From Cephalotrichum gorgonifer (Eukaryota > Ascomycota > Sordariomycetes > Microascales > Microascaceae): a stretch of DNA of 64,000 nt. Shown here piece by piece: positions 56,955 to 64,000 of the stretch; the first letter of the stretch is position 1, and each line of letters opens with the position of its first letter. The stretch spans positions 1,220,986 through 1,284,985 of the forward strand of contig ONZQ02000003.1 of NCBI GenBank assembly GCA_900312665.1, in the 5' to 3' direction. The position numbers were made by a program, and so were the translations under genes. Under the pieces are notes generated by a model that was not told the DNA's origin, did no database searches, and worked only from the letters and a program-made list of their open reading frames with translations.

Positions 56955-57906
56955 AGGGTTCTTCCGGATACATTCTATGTCTAGTCAAGTTCGGTAGCAT
57001 GCGAGGGTGGATAAACATACGAAGTAGAGGCTGGCCAGCAATACATAATTCCGAGTCACTGAAGGAGGTGGGTGTTCCAAGTGTCGAGTGTCATTTCTTA
57101 CTACGGATTCATGAAGCAGCTCATCACCACTATGACTCGAAAGGCACGACCAAACGACTGCCGAGTCCCCCTCCCACTTTCTCGTCGCTCCTCGATCTCG
57201 GGCCTTTCGTTGCCCACCAGGCGAGACAGGCCCCGGTTTCCCTCTTCTTACGACCTCCCTTCTGGAGGATTCTTGCTCCTCGCACTACCCCCCAGCCGCC
57301 AGGAGGCCCTCGCCGACAAGATCCCCAGCCCTTCGCCCCGGACATGACGTTAAAGGGTCTCGCTATGGCCATTCCTCTCTTCCTTTCCCTCTCAAGAAAC
57401 ACTCATTGACGTTGAAACCAGAGTTCGTTTTGCGTTGGTCTTTCTGCGACTTGGACGGCGACAATTCTACTACCACACTGGTAAACCATCCTTGGAAGGA
57501 ACCTGGGAATGGCCGGCTCCTTCTTCAACGGAAGGTCTACAGGCGGTTTTATTTATACTCTACTTTCGAGGTCGACGAAATAACGTTCGACCAGGCAGGA
57601 GCGATGCTTACCGGCAGCAAACTCGTCCTGCCTCCTTCCGCGTCTTAACTGGGACATTCCATTCCATTTCCTTTATTCATGTCAATATTTACCTGTCCCT
57701 CGCTCCTTCCCTACTGGAAATTCAACTCGATACGCCCTTCCGTCATAAAACCCGCCACTTCTTCCACTTCTCTCTTTATTTCTCTTCGTCCTTCCTCGAC
57801 ATCTTCTCTCCCATCCAACCACGCTTCATACTTTTGCCACATCATATATATACTCATACTCATCTACACTCACAAAATTCAAACCACGTATATATCATCC
57901 ATCATC
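56955..57906. other. Spacer with one copy of an imperfect direct repeat; leader of zinc-knuckle gene
   Basis: A ~60-bp stretch at 57075-57134 (TTCCAAGTGTCGAGTGTCAT onward) is clearly similar to one at 59664-59721. From about 57650 to 57905 the plus strand is pyrimidine-rich with an AT-rich TATATATACTCATA at about 57845, resembling a fungal promoter/leader. No conserved frame is recognised. Confidence 0.5.
57075..57134 (+). repeat. Direct-repeat copy A (left of zinc-knuckle locus)
   Basis: Starts TTCCAAGTGTCGAGTGTCAT and continues with TACTACGGATTCATGAAGCA. It aligns by eye with copy B at about 59664-59721, with two or three single-base gaps and roughly four-fifths identity. It lies about 120 bp past the MCCB stop. 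Confidence 0.55.
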
Positions 57907-58939
57907 ATGTCTGCTGATCGGGCCCCGGCCACCCCGGCGCCCATCGGCGCGCCTCCTGAAGAGTCTAATGAAGCGATCCACGATGGCAAGGTAAGTCTAC
58001 AGATCTCATCCTCACCTTTAACCTTGTTTCCATTCTAACCAACTTAGCCCGAGCCTACCAACTCAAAAGACATGGAGACTACCGACGAATTTTCGTCCAA
58101 CGTCTAGCCGCAAATACCCTGAGCCGGCTGTACACGCTGGTTGAGAAGGACGGGCGATCGCGACTATCAAGACATGCGTGATCTGCGAGACGCCTGGAGC
58201 GGTCCACGAAACTAGCGAATGCCCTCAATTCAAGTCACACATCGCCCTCGTCAAATGCGAGCTCTGCAAGTCAGACTCTGACCACAATCAGAAGACCTGC
58301 CCGAGTGTCAAGTGTCGGCAATGCAACATTAATGGACACCGAACCAGCGAGTGCCTGAAGCCCTTGCCGTGCTCACGATGCCTCCGGATGGGCCATAGGG
58401 TAAATGAGTGCCCGAACGTCCTCTACTGCGCATTCTGCGGCGGCCTCCACTACAGCCATGAGTGCGAGGTCGCCTGTCATGTGTGCCGGTCTCATGAGCA
58501 CGGCACGGACAGCTGCCCGCTGAAGAATCGCCCCGTTGAAAAGCGCCCGAGAGACCGCGAACCCCAAGTTTGCAGGATCTGCGGAGAGCCTAGGCATATG
58601 AAGTGCGACTGCCCCGACAAGCCCCTGCCTGCCTGCCGAAATTGCAATGAGGCCGGGCATGTCAAGTGAGAATGCCAGGTGGAACCCGTCTGCAAGGTGT
58701 GCGGGAAACCGGGTCACCTGAAGAAGGATTGTCCGGAAGCCCAAGATGGATACACCCGGACAGAGAAGACTGGACCGTCTGCTTACCGCACCAAGCTCCC
58801 TGCCACGCAGCTCACCAAGAACATCATCGCCGGGTACGCAGGTGCTGACGATGCATATGCCGACGACACTACGCCTGCTCCTGCTGATGATGATCCCGCT
58901 GCCGCCGCCGTGTCTAAGACGCTACATTACAGCTATTAA
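57907..58939 (+). pseudogene. Disrupted CCHC zinc-knuckle protein gene (nine knuckles)
   Basis: An exon at 57907-57990 (MSADRAPATPAPIGAPP...) ends in a good GTAAGT donor, with an acceptor at 58046-58047. Downstream, one frame reads a plausible helix (DYRRIFVQRLAANTLSRLYTL, to about 58150). A different frame, from about 58155, reads AIATIKTC, then nine C-x2-C-x3..7-H-x4-C knuckles (for example CRQCNINGHRTSEC, CSRCLRMGHRVNEC, CKVCGKPGHLKKDC), and stops at 58939. A TGA at about 58667-58669 falls inside the eighth knuckle (CRNCNEAGHVK, stop, EC). The exon 1 splice also does not enter the helix frame. Tandem knuckles bind single-stranded nucleic acids in CNBP/Gis2-type proteins. Three discontinuities argue for decay. 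Stop readthrough, or sequencing error, would be the alternatives for the TGA. Confidence 0.7.
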
Positions 58940-59710
58940 TATGACAGTGGCGAAGGCGCCCGGCCCAGCGCGTGTGTCCATCGGGGAACTTTTACGTATG
59001 CCCCACGCATGCTTATCATGTGATGCGTGGCGCGGCTTGCGTGAAGTGTCCCGCCGCAGAGGCACGGGGAGCCGGCTGGCGGGGCGGGCGCCAACCCCAC
59101 CAGGGGCGGAGGCGGAGGCGGGAAGAAGGGGCGGCGGCAAGGGGTCGGGGAAGAAGGAGTCGGTGGCCTCTCCGCCGCCGCCAGCAAAGTTGCCACTGCG
59201 TATGTTAGCGAAGACGCGGACGCCAAGAGAATGACACGAAGTGGTGATGGTTCGGGCGTGGTTAGGACGGAACACGGAAAAGGATCGATGGGCATGATAC
59301 ATGCGGAGGAAAGTACGGACAAGGGGCGACAGGAAAGAATAAAAAAATGCGACGCGGGAGGAAGAGAGCCGTGATGATGTCGGAGGAAGACGACAAGTAG
59401 TAATGACACGTTCGGAGAGGAGAAAGAGCAATGTCATGTTTCGGGAGGAGAACGAGGATGAGCATGTCGCAAGAGGAGTACTTGCACATCCAGAAACGGG
59501 CCATAGATGAATAAACCGTATGCCCTTGCATGTTTGTGATACTACCCAAGATGATGCTTTGTGACATGCCTCTATCACCAAGACTACAATCCTGTCCTTC
59601 TTTGATATCTTTACATCTGTTGTCGATTAGTGAGGTATAATTTTCGACTCATTTAGGGGGATATTCCAAGTGTCAAAGTGTCATTCCTACTACAGATACA
59701 TAAATCAGCC
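58940..59710. other. Spacer between the zinc-knuckle pseudogene and the DUF1348 gene
   Basis: G/A-rich plus-strand sequence (59000-59500) with overlapping short frames lacking conserved features. It ends with repeat copy B, which overlaps the 3' end of the next minus-strand gene. No gene supported. Confidence 0.45.
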
Positions 59711-59721
59711 TCACCAATGCT
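59664..59721 (+). repeat. Direct-repeat copy B (right of zinc-knuckle locus)
   Basis: Starts TTCCAAGTGTCAAAGTGTCA and continues with TACTACAGATACATAAATCA. Similar to copy A at 57075-57134. Its right end overlaps the last codons and stop (59711) of the minus-strand DUF1348 gene, so copy A may be a relic of a duplicated 3' end of that gene. Confidence 0.55.
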
Positions 59722-60324
59722 TCTCGGATATATCCACCGAGTTGACGTCAACCCCGTTTTTGAACCAACGCTCCTCGTCGGTGATTTTCACGTCGTTCCC
59801 GCTCATCTGCCTCTTCCTCATCAGGCCGTTATCAGAAAAGGTCCAATCTTCTAACCCGTAACACCTCCACCACTGCCCTGTCTCATCGTGCCACTCGTAC
59901 CAGAACTGGACTGCGATCTACGAAAGAGGAGAAACAAGGAAGGGACACCGGTTAGTATAGACAACATGGCCGCCGAACAGAAGAAAGGGGGGAAGGGGAG
60001 CTATACCTTGTTGTCAGTGAAGGAGAATAATTCCTTTCTTAATTTGTAGCCATCCTCCTTCTGCCACTTCTTCGTCAGGAAGTCGGCGATCTCATCCCTG
60101 CCACGGAGAAACTGATCTCTATTTCTCCAAATCGAGTCCGGGGTGTACGCGAGCTTGACGGCATGTGGGTCTCTATCGACGTACAGAGGTTAATATACGT
60201 GCAAGAACTCATTTTTAAGGAGGCATCACCTGGTGTTCCACGCGTCCTGGGCCGCCTTGACCTTCTTCCGGGCGGTCTCCTCCGTGAACGGGGGGAACGG
60301 CGGCCTAGCTTCTTGGTCGGACAT
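59711..60324 (-). CDS. DUF1348 / NTF2-like (SnoaL-fold) protein
   Basis: Three exons: 60324-60230, 60172-60007 and 59917-59711. They total 468 nt, giving 155 aa, the standard length; phases agree. The family pattern is clear: RPPFPPFTEETARKKVKAA, WNTRDPHAVKLAYTPDSIWRNR, FLRGRDEIADFLTKKW, LFSFTDNKIAVQFWYEWHD and WRCYGLEDWTFSDNGLMRKR. The IAVQF and YEWHD segments are strands of the cone-shaped NTF2 fold. Members are widespread in bacteria and fungi, with unknown ligand; some neighbours in other genomes suggest small-molecule metabolism, but nothing local supports a substrate. The C-terminus extends slightly past the usual end (DVNSVDISEKHW). The first donor is GTGATG, weaker than the others. 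Confidence 0.92.
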
Positions 60325-61544
60325 TGCTGGTTGGATATCGAGAATTCAAGATTTATGACAAGGAGGGTTTTTGTTTTTTACGACGTTGTGCTTAGCGGTT
60401 AGATCACGAGTAGATGAACAAGGCTACTTATACTCTTAGATGGAGGGGCAGGAAGGATCTCAAGGTGTGGGACTCAGAAAGGAGTCATGGTAGAAAAGGC
60501 GCGTCATGTCAACGATGAAAGGGCGCGCGGCACGAAGTAACGTACCTACTGGGATTCATATGGGTTTGCAGAGCCGGACGGGTCATACGAGTATTACAAT
60601 ATCCATATAATTATGCATACATGTAGTCATGATGAACACGTGAGTCCGCGAAATACCGCGTCAGTCGCGGAGCCTCCGCGGAGCCTCATCCACACGCGCA
60701 CTTCGCTCGGGATCTGATAACGCATACACAAGGGTGGTGGCGATAATTATGGGATTATCAATCTCGGATCTTGCGAGTCCGGATCGGATATAATTAATAA
60801 TACGAATCCAGCCGCCAGGGGGGATTGGTGGCGGTAGATATATCCTAGCCATGGATGGTAATACTGAGTGCTCATACGACATTGAGTATAGACCCGCCAT
60901 GAGCCAATCATGAATATGGAACCAGGCAGGCCCCATAAAACGACACCAGCCACCAGTCACCAGTCACCGCAGGGCCGGCTCGGGAGTGCCGCGCGTGGGA
61001 TGAGGCCACTCTCCCGGCTCCGACTCAAACCCGTACTCGTACGCAAGTGGAGTAGTTGATGGCGTCACGCAAGCCATGCTCTCGTCAAGGGGGCCGCACA
61101 GGGAGAGCCACAAGGGTTGTGGACTTGCGGACTGCTTGGGTACATCGTCGGGGTTTCGTGTCCGTGATCGGAACCCCTCATTCGCCCCCCCACATCCGAT
61201 CTGGGACATGCAAACAGACTACTTACTCATTGGCACGACCGAAGCTTCGCTTGGGTTCCTCGAGTATCTCAGACCATATGTGGGTAGGTGGGTAGGTGGC
61301 AGGTGGGACTAAATATTGCCGCTCCTAGATACAAGTGTAATTGTTTAGAAGCCAGGCAGTACGGAGTAGACCGACCCGGAGAGCTTTATAAGCTTCCCCC
61401 CACCTCCCTTCGTTCCCCCCCCCGCCATTGCTTTGTACCAAAGCTGTTCTGCATTTCACCCCGCTAGACATTGATATTCTCTCATATACTCACGAAAGAA
61501 ATACCCTCCCTACCCCCCCCCCCCCCCCAAACACAACCGCCAAA
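60325..61544. promoter_or_regulatory. Divergent spacer between the DUF1348 gene and peroxiredoxin
   Basis: This 1.2-kb spacer includes TACTCGTAC at about 61034 and CATACGAGTATTAC at about 60583-60596, a TACGGAGTA at about 61360, a TATA-like CTTTATAAGC at about 61383-61392, and a run of 16 C at about 61513-61528 just 16 nt before the peroxiredoxin ATG. No gene recognised. Confidence 0.5.
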
Positions 61545-62187
61545 ATGCCCGAACTCAAGGCCGGAGACGCTTTCCCCGAGGGTGTTACCTTCTCCTACAT
61601 ACCTTATACTCCGGAGCTCAGTAGCTTCCAAGCCTGTGGGATCCCCCAGAACTACAACGCCTCTGCTGGTATGCTCCCTCCATTTTCTGGCCCAATGATC
61701 CGGGCGATCCGCGACGATTACACCCTCAACTAACACTGCACCCCAGAATTCGCGAACAAGAAGGTCGTCCTCGTAGCCGTCCCGGGCGCCTTCACGCCAC
61801 TTTGTTCCGCCTCACATCTGCCTTCCTATATCGAGAACCTCGACAAGCTCAAGGCCAAGGGCGTCGACCAGGTCATCTTCGTCGCGCACAACGATGCATT
61901 CGTCATGTCTGGGTGGGGCAAGGCTAACAACATAACGGATGGCTCTATCGTAGGTTCTCGCCTTCCTCCCTTTCCCGCCGGTTTCCTCTCTGGAAGCTAA
62001 TCTTGGGTTGTAGCTGTTCGTGAGCGACCCCTCCGTCAAGTTCTCGTCGAGCATCGGCTGGGCCGGTCCCGAGAGGGCGAACCGGTACGCCATCGTCGTC
62101 GACCATGGCAAGGTAATCTACGCCGCTCGGGAAACCGAGCCTGGCATTTCACTCACGGGCGCAGAAGCCGTCCTTGCCCACATTTGA
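61545..62187 (+). CDS. Prx5-type peroxiredoxin (PMP20/Ahp1 family)
   Basis: Three exons: 61545-61668, 61747-61949 and 62014-62187. They total 501 nt, giving 166 aa, the usual length; phases match (donors GTATGC and GTAGGT, CTAAC branch points). The thioredoxin fold carries the peroxidatic motif PGAFTPLCSASHLPSYI with Cys61 and the preceding Thr58, plus the FVAHNDAFVMSGWGK segment and DPSVKFSSSIGW. The family reduces hydrogen and alkyl peroxides using thiols and is often peroxisomal or cytosolic. The C-terminus is Ala-His-Ile, close to the Ala-His-Leu end of yeast Ahp1 and only a marginal PTS1, so location is uncertain. A second Cys at position 31 (FQACGIPQN) could act in resolution. Confidence 0.95.
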
Positions 62188-62768
62188 GGGAGCTGTGGCG
62201 TTCGAAAGACATCGACTGGACGACGCTTTGCGAGGGGCTGGTAATGAGGTGTATACAATGCGAGAATGGGAGATATATACTTAGACATCCAGATATACCT
62301 GGACCACAAAATAGAGCATAGTTTCAACATGGAAACTCCCACCTGATGACTGAATCTACCCCTTCTTCGCCTAAGAACGCTTAACCTCATATGACGGCCA
62401 CACGGACACACGGCGGGCAGGCCCTGTGATTCTAGCATAATTGCTTCCATATGAGACAGACACATACACACAGGACACGAGTGCACGCCAGCAAACCTCG
62501 GCGCCGAAGAGGGGAAGCCTTGTTCATCTATACCAATGCACTCCCCCTGCCCACCCCTCGGGTCCCATGCAATACCGAATCAGGCGTTAGGATTGAAAGT
62601 GATTTCGAGAGAACCCTGCCGAGAATAAAGTGACGTAGTAAGCGTGCCGTTACCCCCCTCCCCTTCCATTCCCTTCCCATGCTCTAAAGCTCAATTCGCT
62701 ACACTGTTTTTGCAGCCTTTATTTTGTCATTTCAACGCCGCTCCCCCAAAAACCTCCCGGCTCATCCC
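62188..62768. other. Convergent 3' spacer
   Basis: This spacer lies between the stops of peroxiredoxin (+) and ribosomal protein L24 (-). I see only 3'-UTR-like sequence and no conserved frame. Confidence 0.6.
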
Positions 62769-63585
62769 TTAGAAGCGCTTCGCAGCCTGAGGCTTGGTCG
62801 CCGCGCCCTTGGCACCCTGCTTGCTCGCGATGGAGCGGCCCTGGCCCTTGGCGGCCGAGGCGGCGAGCTTGGCCTTCTCGGCCTTCTTGGCCGCGGCAGC
62901 GGCAGCCTTCTTCTCCTTGGACTCCTTGATGGCCTCGGAGCGCGCGGCAGCACGCGCCTCGGGGCGCTGGGAGCGCCTCTCCCTGATGACGTCGAGGGAG
63001 GCACCGACGACAGCGCGCTGGGACTTTACGGTTCGGCGGGATCGCTTCTTGGCAACCTCCTGTAGTCGGGAGTCAGTACCTGAATCTTCGAGGGTTCCGG
63101 AAGGGGGTAAGTGCGTGGGTGGTGATTCCCGCGCCCGAGGGGGGGGGGAGGAAGAAAGGTGGGATGGGTTATCGTACCTCAGAGATACCCTTCCTGTGCT
63201 TGCGGCGGAAGAGAACGGTCCAGGATATGAGGCGGGGGTTCTTGCGCTGGAGGAAGAGCGACTTGGACTTTCCGTTCTGGAAGCGGAAAATCTTGCTGTC
63301 GCCACGGACGAAGAGGGAGCCCTACAAGAGGAAAAGAGAAGCACGTTAGTACCACAGATCCCAACGGTATAATGATCCCGATATCTCTCCAGCCGCCCAA
63401 AAAAGTCCAATGTCCCTCCCTCCACGGCTCGTTTCCTCTGCATGATCGCATCGTCCTCCCCCCACTTTGGTCCATCCGGTGAAACAGGTCGCGATCGCGC
63501 GCACGATTGGGATAACTCGGGTTTAATTTCGTACCTTTCCAGGGTAGATCCTCTGTCCGGAGAACGTGTCGTCGTAGGTCCTCAT
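62769..63585 (-). CDS. rpl24: 60S ribosomal protein L24 (eL24)
   Basis: Three exons: 63585-63535, 63321-63178 and 63059-62769. They total 486 nt, giving 161 aa. It starts MRTYDDTFSGQRIYPGK; then GSLFVRGDSKIFRFQNGKS, LFLQRKNPRLISWTVLFRRKHRKGISE, and EVAKKRSRRTVKSQRAVVGASLDVIRERRSQ follow, matching eL24 throughout. Both splices fall between codons. The C-terminal third is Ala/Lys-rich and variable as usual. eL24 is a component of the large subunit that contacts the small subunit. The first intron (213 nt) is longer than most here, common for ribosomal protein genes. The zinc-binding Cys pairs of archaeal L24e are absent, as expected in eukaryotes. Confidence 0.97.
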
Positions 63586-64000
63586 TTTGTCGGTGGCGAT
63601 GGGAACCTTCTTGGGTGTTGGGTGTGTCGATGATTCGGGGTTGGATGCTGGTCTCCAAGAATTTCCTGGTGTGGTGATTTCTGGGTGTGTGAGGATGAGT
63701 CAGCATGACCGTTGGTCGTTAGGGCCAGGCGAATGACTGGCGCCTTTGTAGGTGACGAAAATATGATTGGGCGGGAGTCAGACCACGTGACCATTGAGTT
63801 ATAGTCCGAAGTATACTGAGAAAGCCATAACCATGAGCACGATGATCGCCAGGTATTTGACGACCAAAACGATAAAAAAAAGAGGCCGATTTCAAGCTCT
63901 GTAAAATTAATGCATCGCATGATTTCAATTAAAATTATATTGAGTAGAACGGAAGAAAGCAACATTGACCGAACGGGCAAAAAATATATGCTCAGGCCGA
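63586..64000. promoter_or_regulatory. Promoter/leader of rpl24 and right edge of the window
   Basis: This upstream region of the ribosomal protein gene becomes AT-rich towards 63900. A short CGCCTTTGTAGG stretch and a CACGTGACC E-box-like element (about 63784-63792) are visible. No gene seen. Confidence 0.45.

Noticed and set aside
58667..58680. A very short intron removing the zinc-knuckle TGA
   Set aside because: GTGAGAATGCCAG has donor- and acceptor-like ends, but 13 nt is far too short for splicing and would delete a zinc-ligand Cys.
1..64000. CRISPR arrays, bacterial operons, rRNA genes, intact transposases or reverse transcriptases
   Set aside because: None found. Gene structure is eukaryotic with spliceosomal introns, and no frame shows transposase or reverse-transcriptase motifs.

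Overview
The window is nuclear DNA of a filamentous ascomycete (Pezizomycotina), most probably a Sordariomycete. The reasons are the Woronin-body gene hex1, which occurs only in that subphylum; short introns (about 50-110 nt) with GTRNGT donors, CTAAC-type branch points and AG acceptors; GC-rich exons; and long, low-complexity fungal proteins. Gene models were built by hand from reading frames, splice signals and phase arithmetic. For most genes the exon lengths sum exactly to a multiple of three.

Layout. 1-1641 (-): 5' part of an unrecognised Arg/Pro-rich protein running off the left edge. 5.8-7.8 kb (-): hex1, with extra in-frame upstream exons. 10.9-14.6 kb (-): a Red1/ZFC3H1-like zinc-finger protein. 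It shares an ~880 bp divergent spacer with the conventional myosin II heavy chain (15.5-22.8 kb, +). 23.5-24.5 kb (+): Cys-rich/acidic protein. 24.9-26.0 kb (+): mitochondrial GTPase MTG1. 26.5-28.6 kb (-): Cti6-like PHD protein of the Rpd3L complex. 30.4-32.4 kb (+): fungal protein with a CxxC motif. 33.9-38.4 kb (+): 1448-aa fungal protein. 39.1-40.1 kb (-): dienelactone hydrolase family. 41.8-43.0 kb (+): short-chain dehydrogenase. 43.4-44.6 kb (-): broken HNH-endonuclease gene. 44.6-50.3 kb: gene-poor. 50.3-52.0 kb (+): areA-GATA-like (DUF1752) protein. 53.5-54.8 kb (-) and 55.2-57.0 kb (+): isovaleryl-CoA dehydrogenase and methylcrotonoyl-CoA carboxylase beta subunit, head to head. 57.9-58.9 kb (+): broken CCHC zinc-knuckle gene. 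59.7-60.3 kb (-): DUF1348/NTF2-like protein. 61.5-62.2 kb (+): Prx5-type peroxiredoxin. 62.8-63.6 kb (-): ribosomal protein L24.

How the genes relate. Most are unrelated housekeeping genes. The one functional pair is IVD/MCCB, two steps of mitochondrial leucine degradation transcribed from a 371-bp shared spacer. Myosin II (septum construction) and HEX1 (septal-pore plugging) both act at septa but are 8 kb apart, so this may be chance.

Most notable for follow-up: two decayed genes (HNH nuclease; nine-knuckle CCHC protein with a stop inside a knuckle), an imperfect ~60-bp direct repeat bracketing the zinc-knuckle locus, in-frame exons extending HEX1 N-terminally, tiny upstream ORFs before MTG1 and MCCB, and a recurring intergenic TACTCGTA/TACGAGTA motif, in places as perfect palindromes. 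I see no transposon with intact coding capacity, CRISPR, rRNA or convincing tRNA, and no clearly new multi-gene system.
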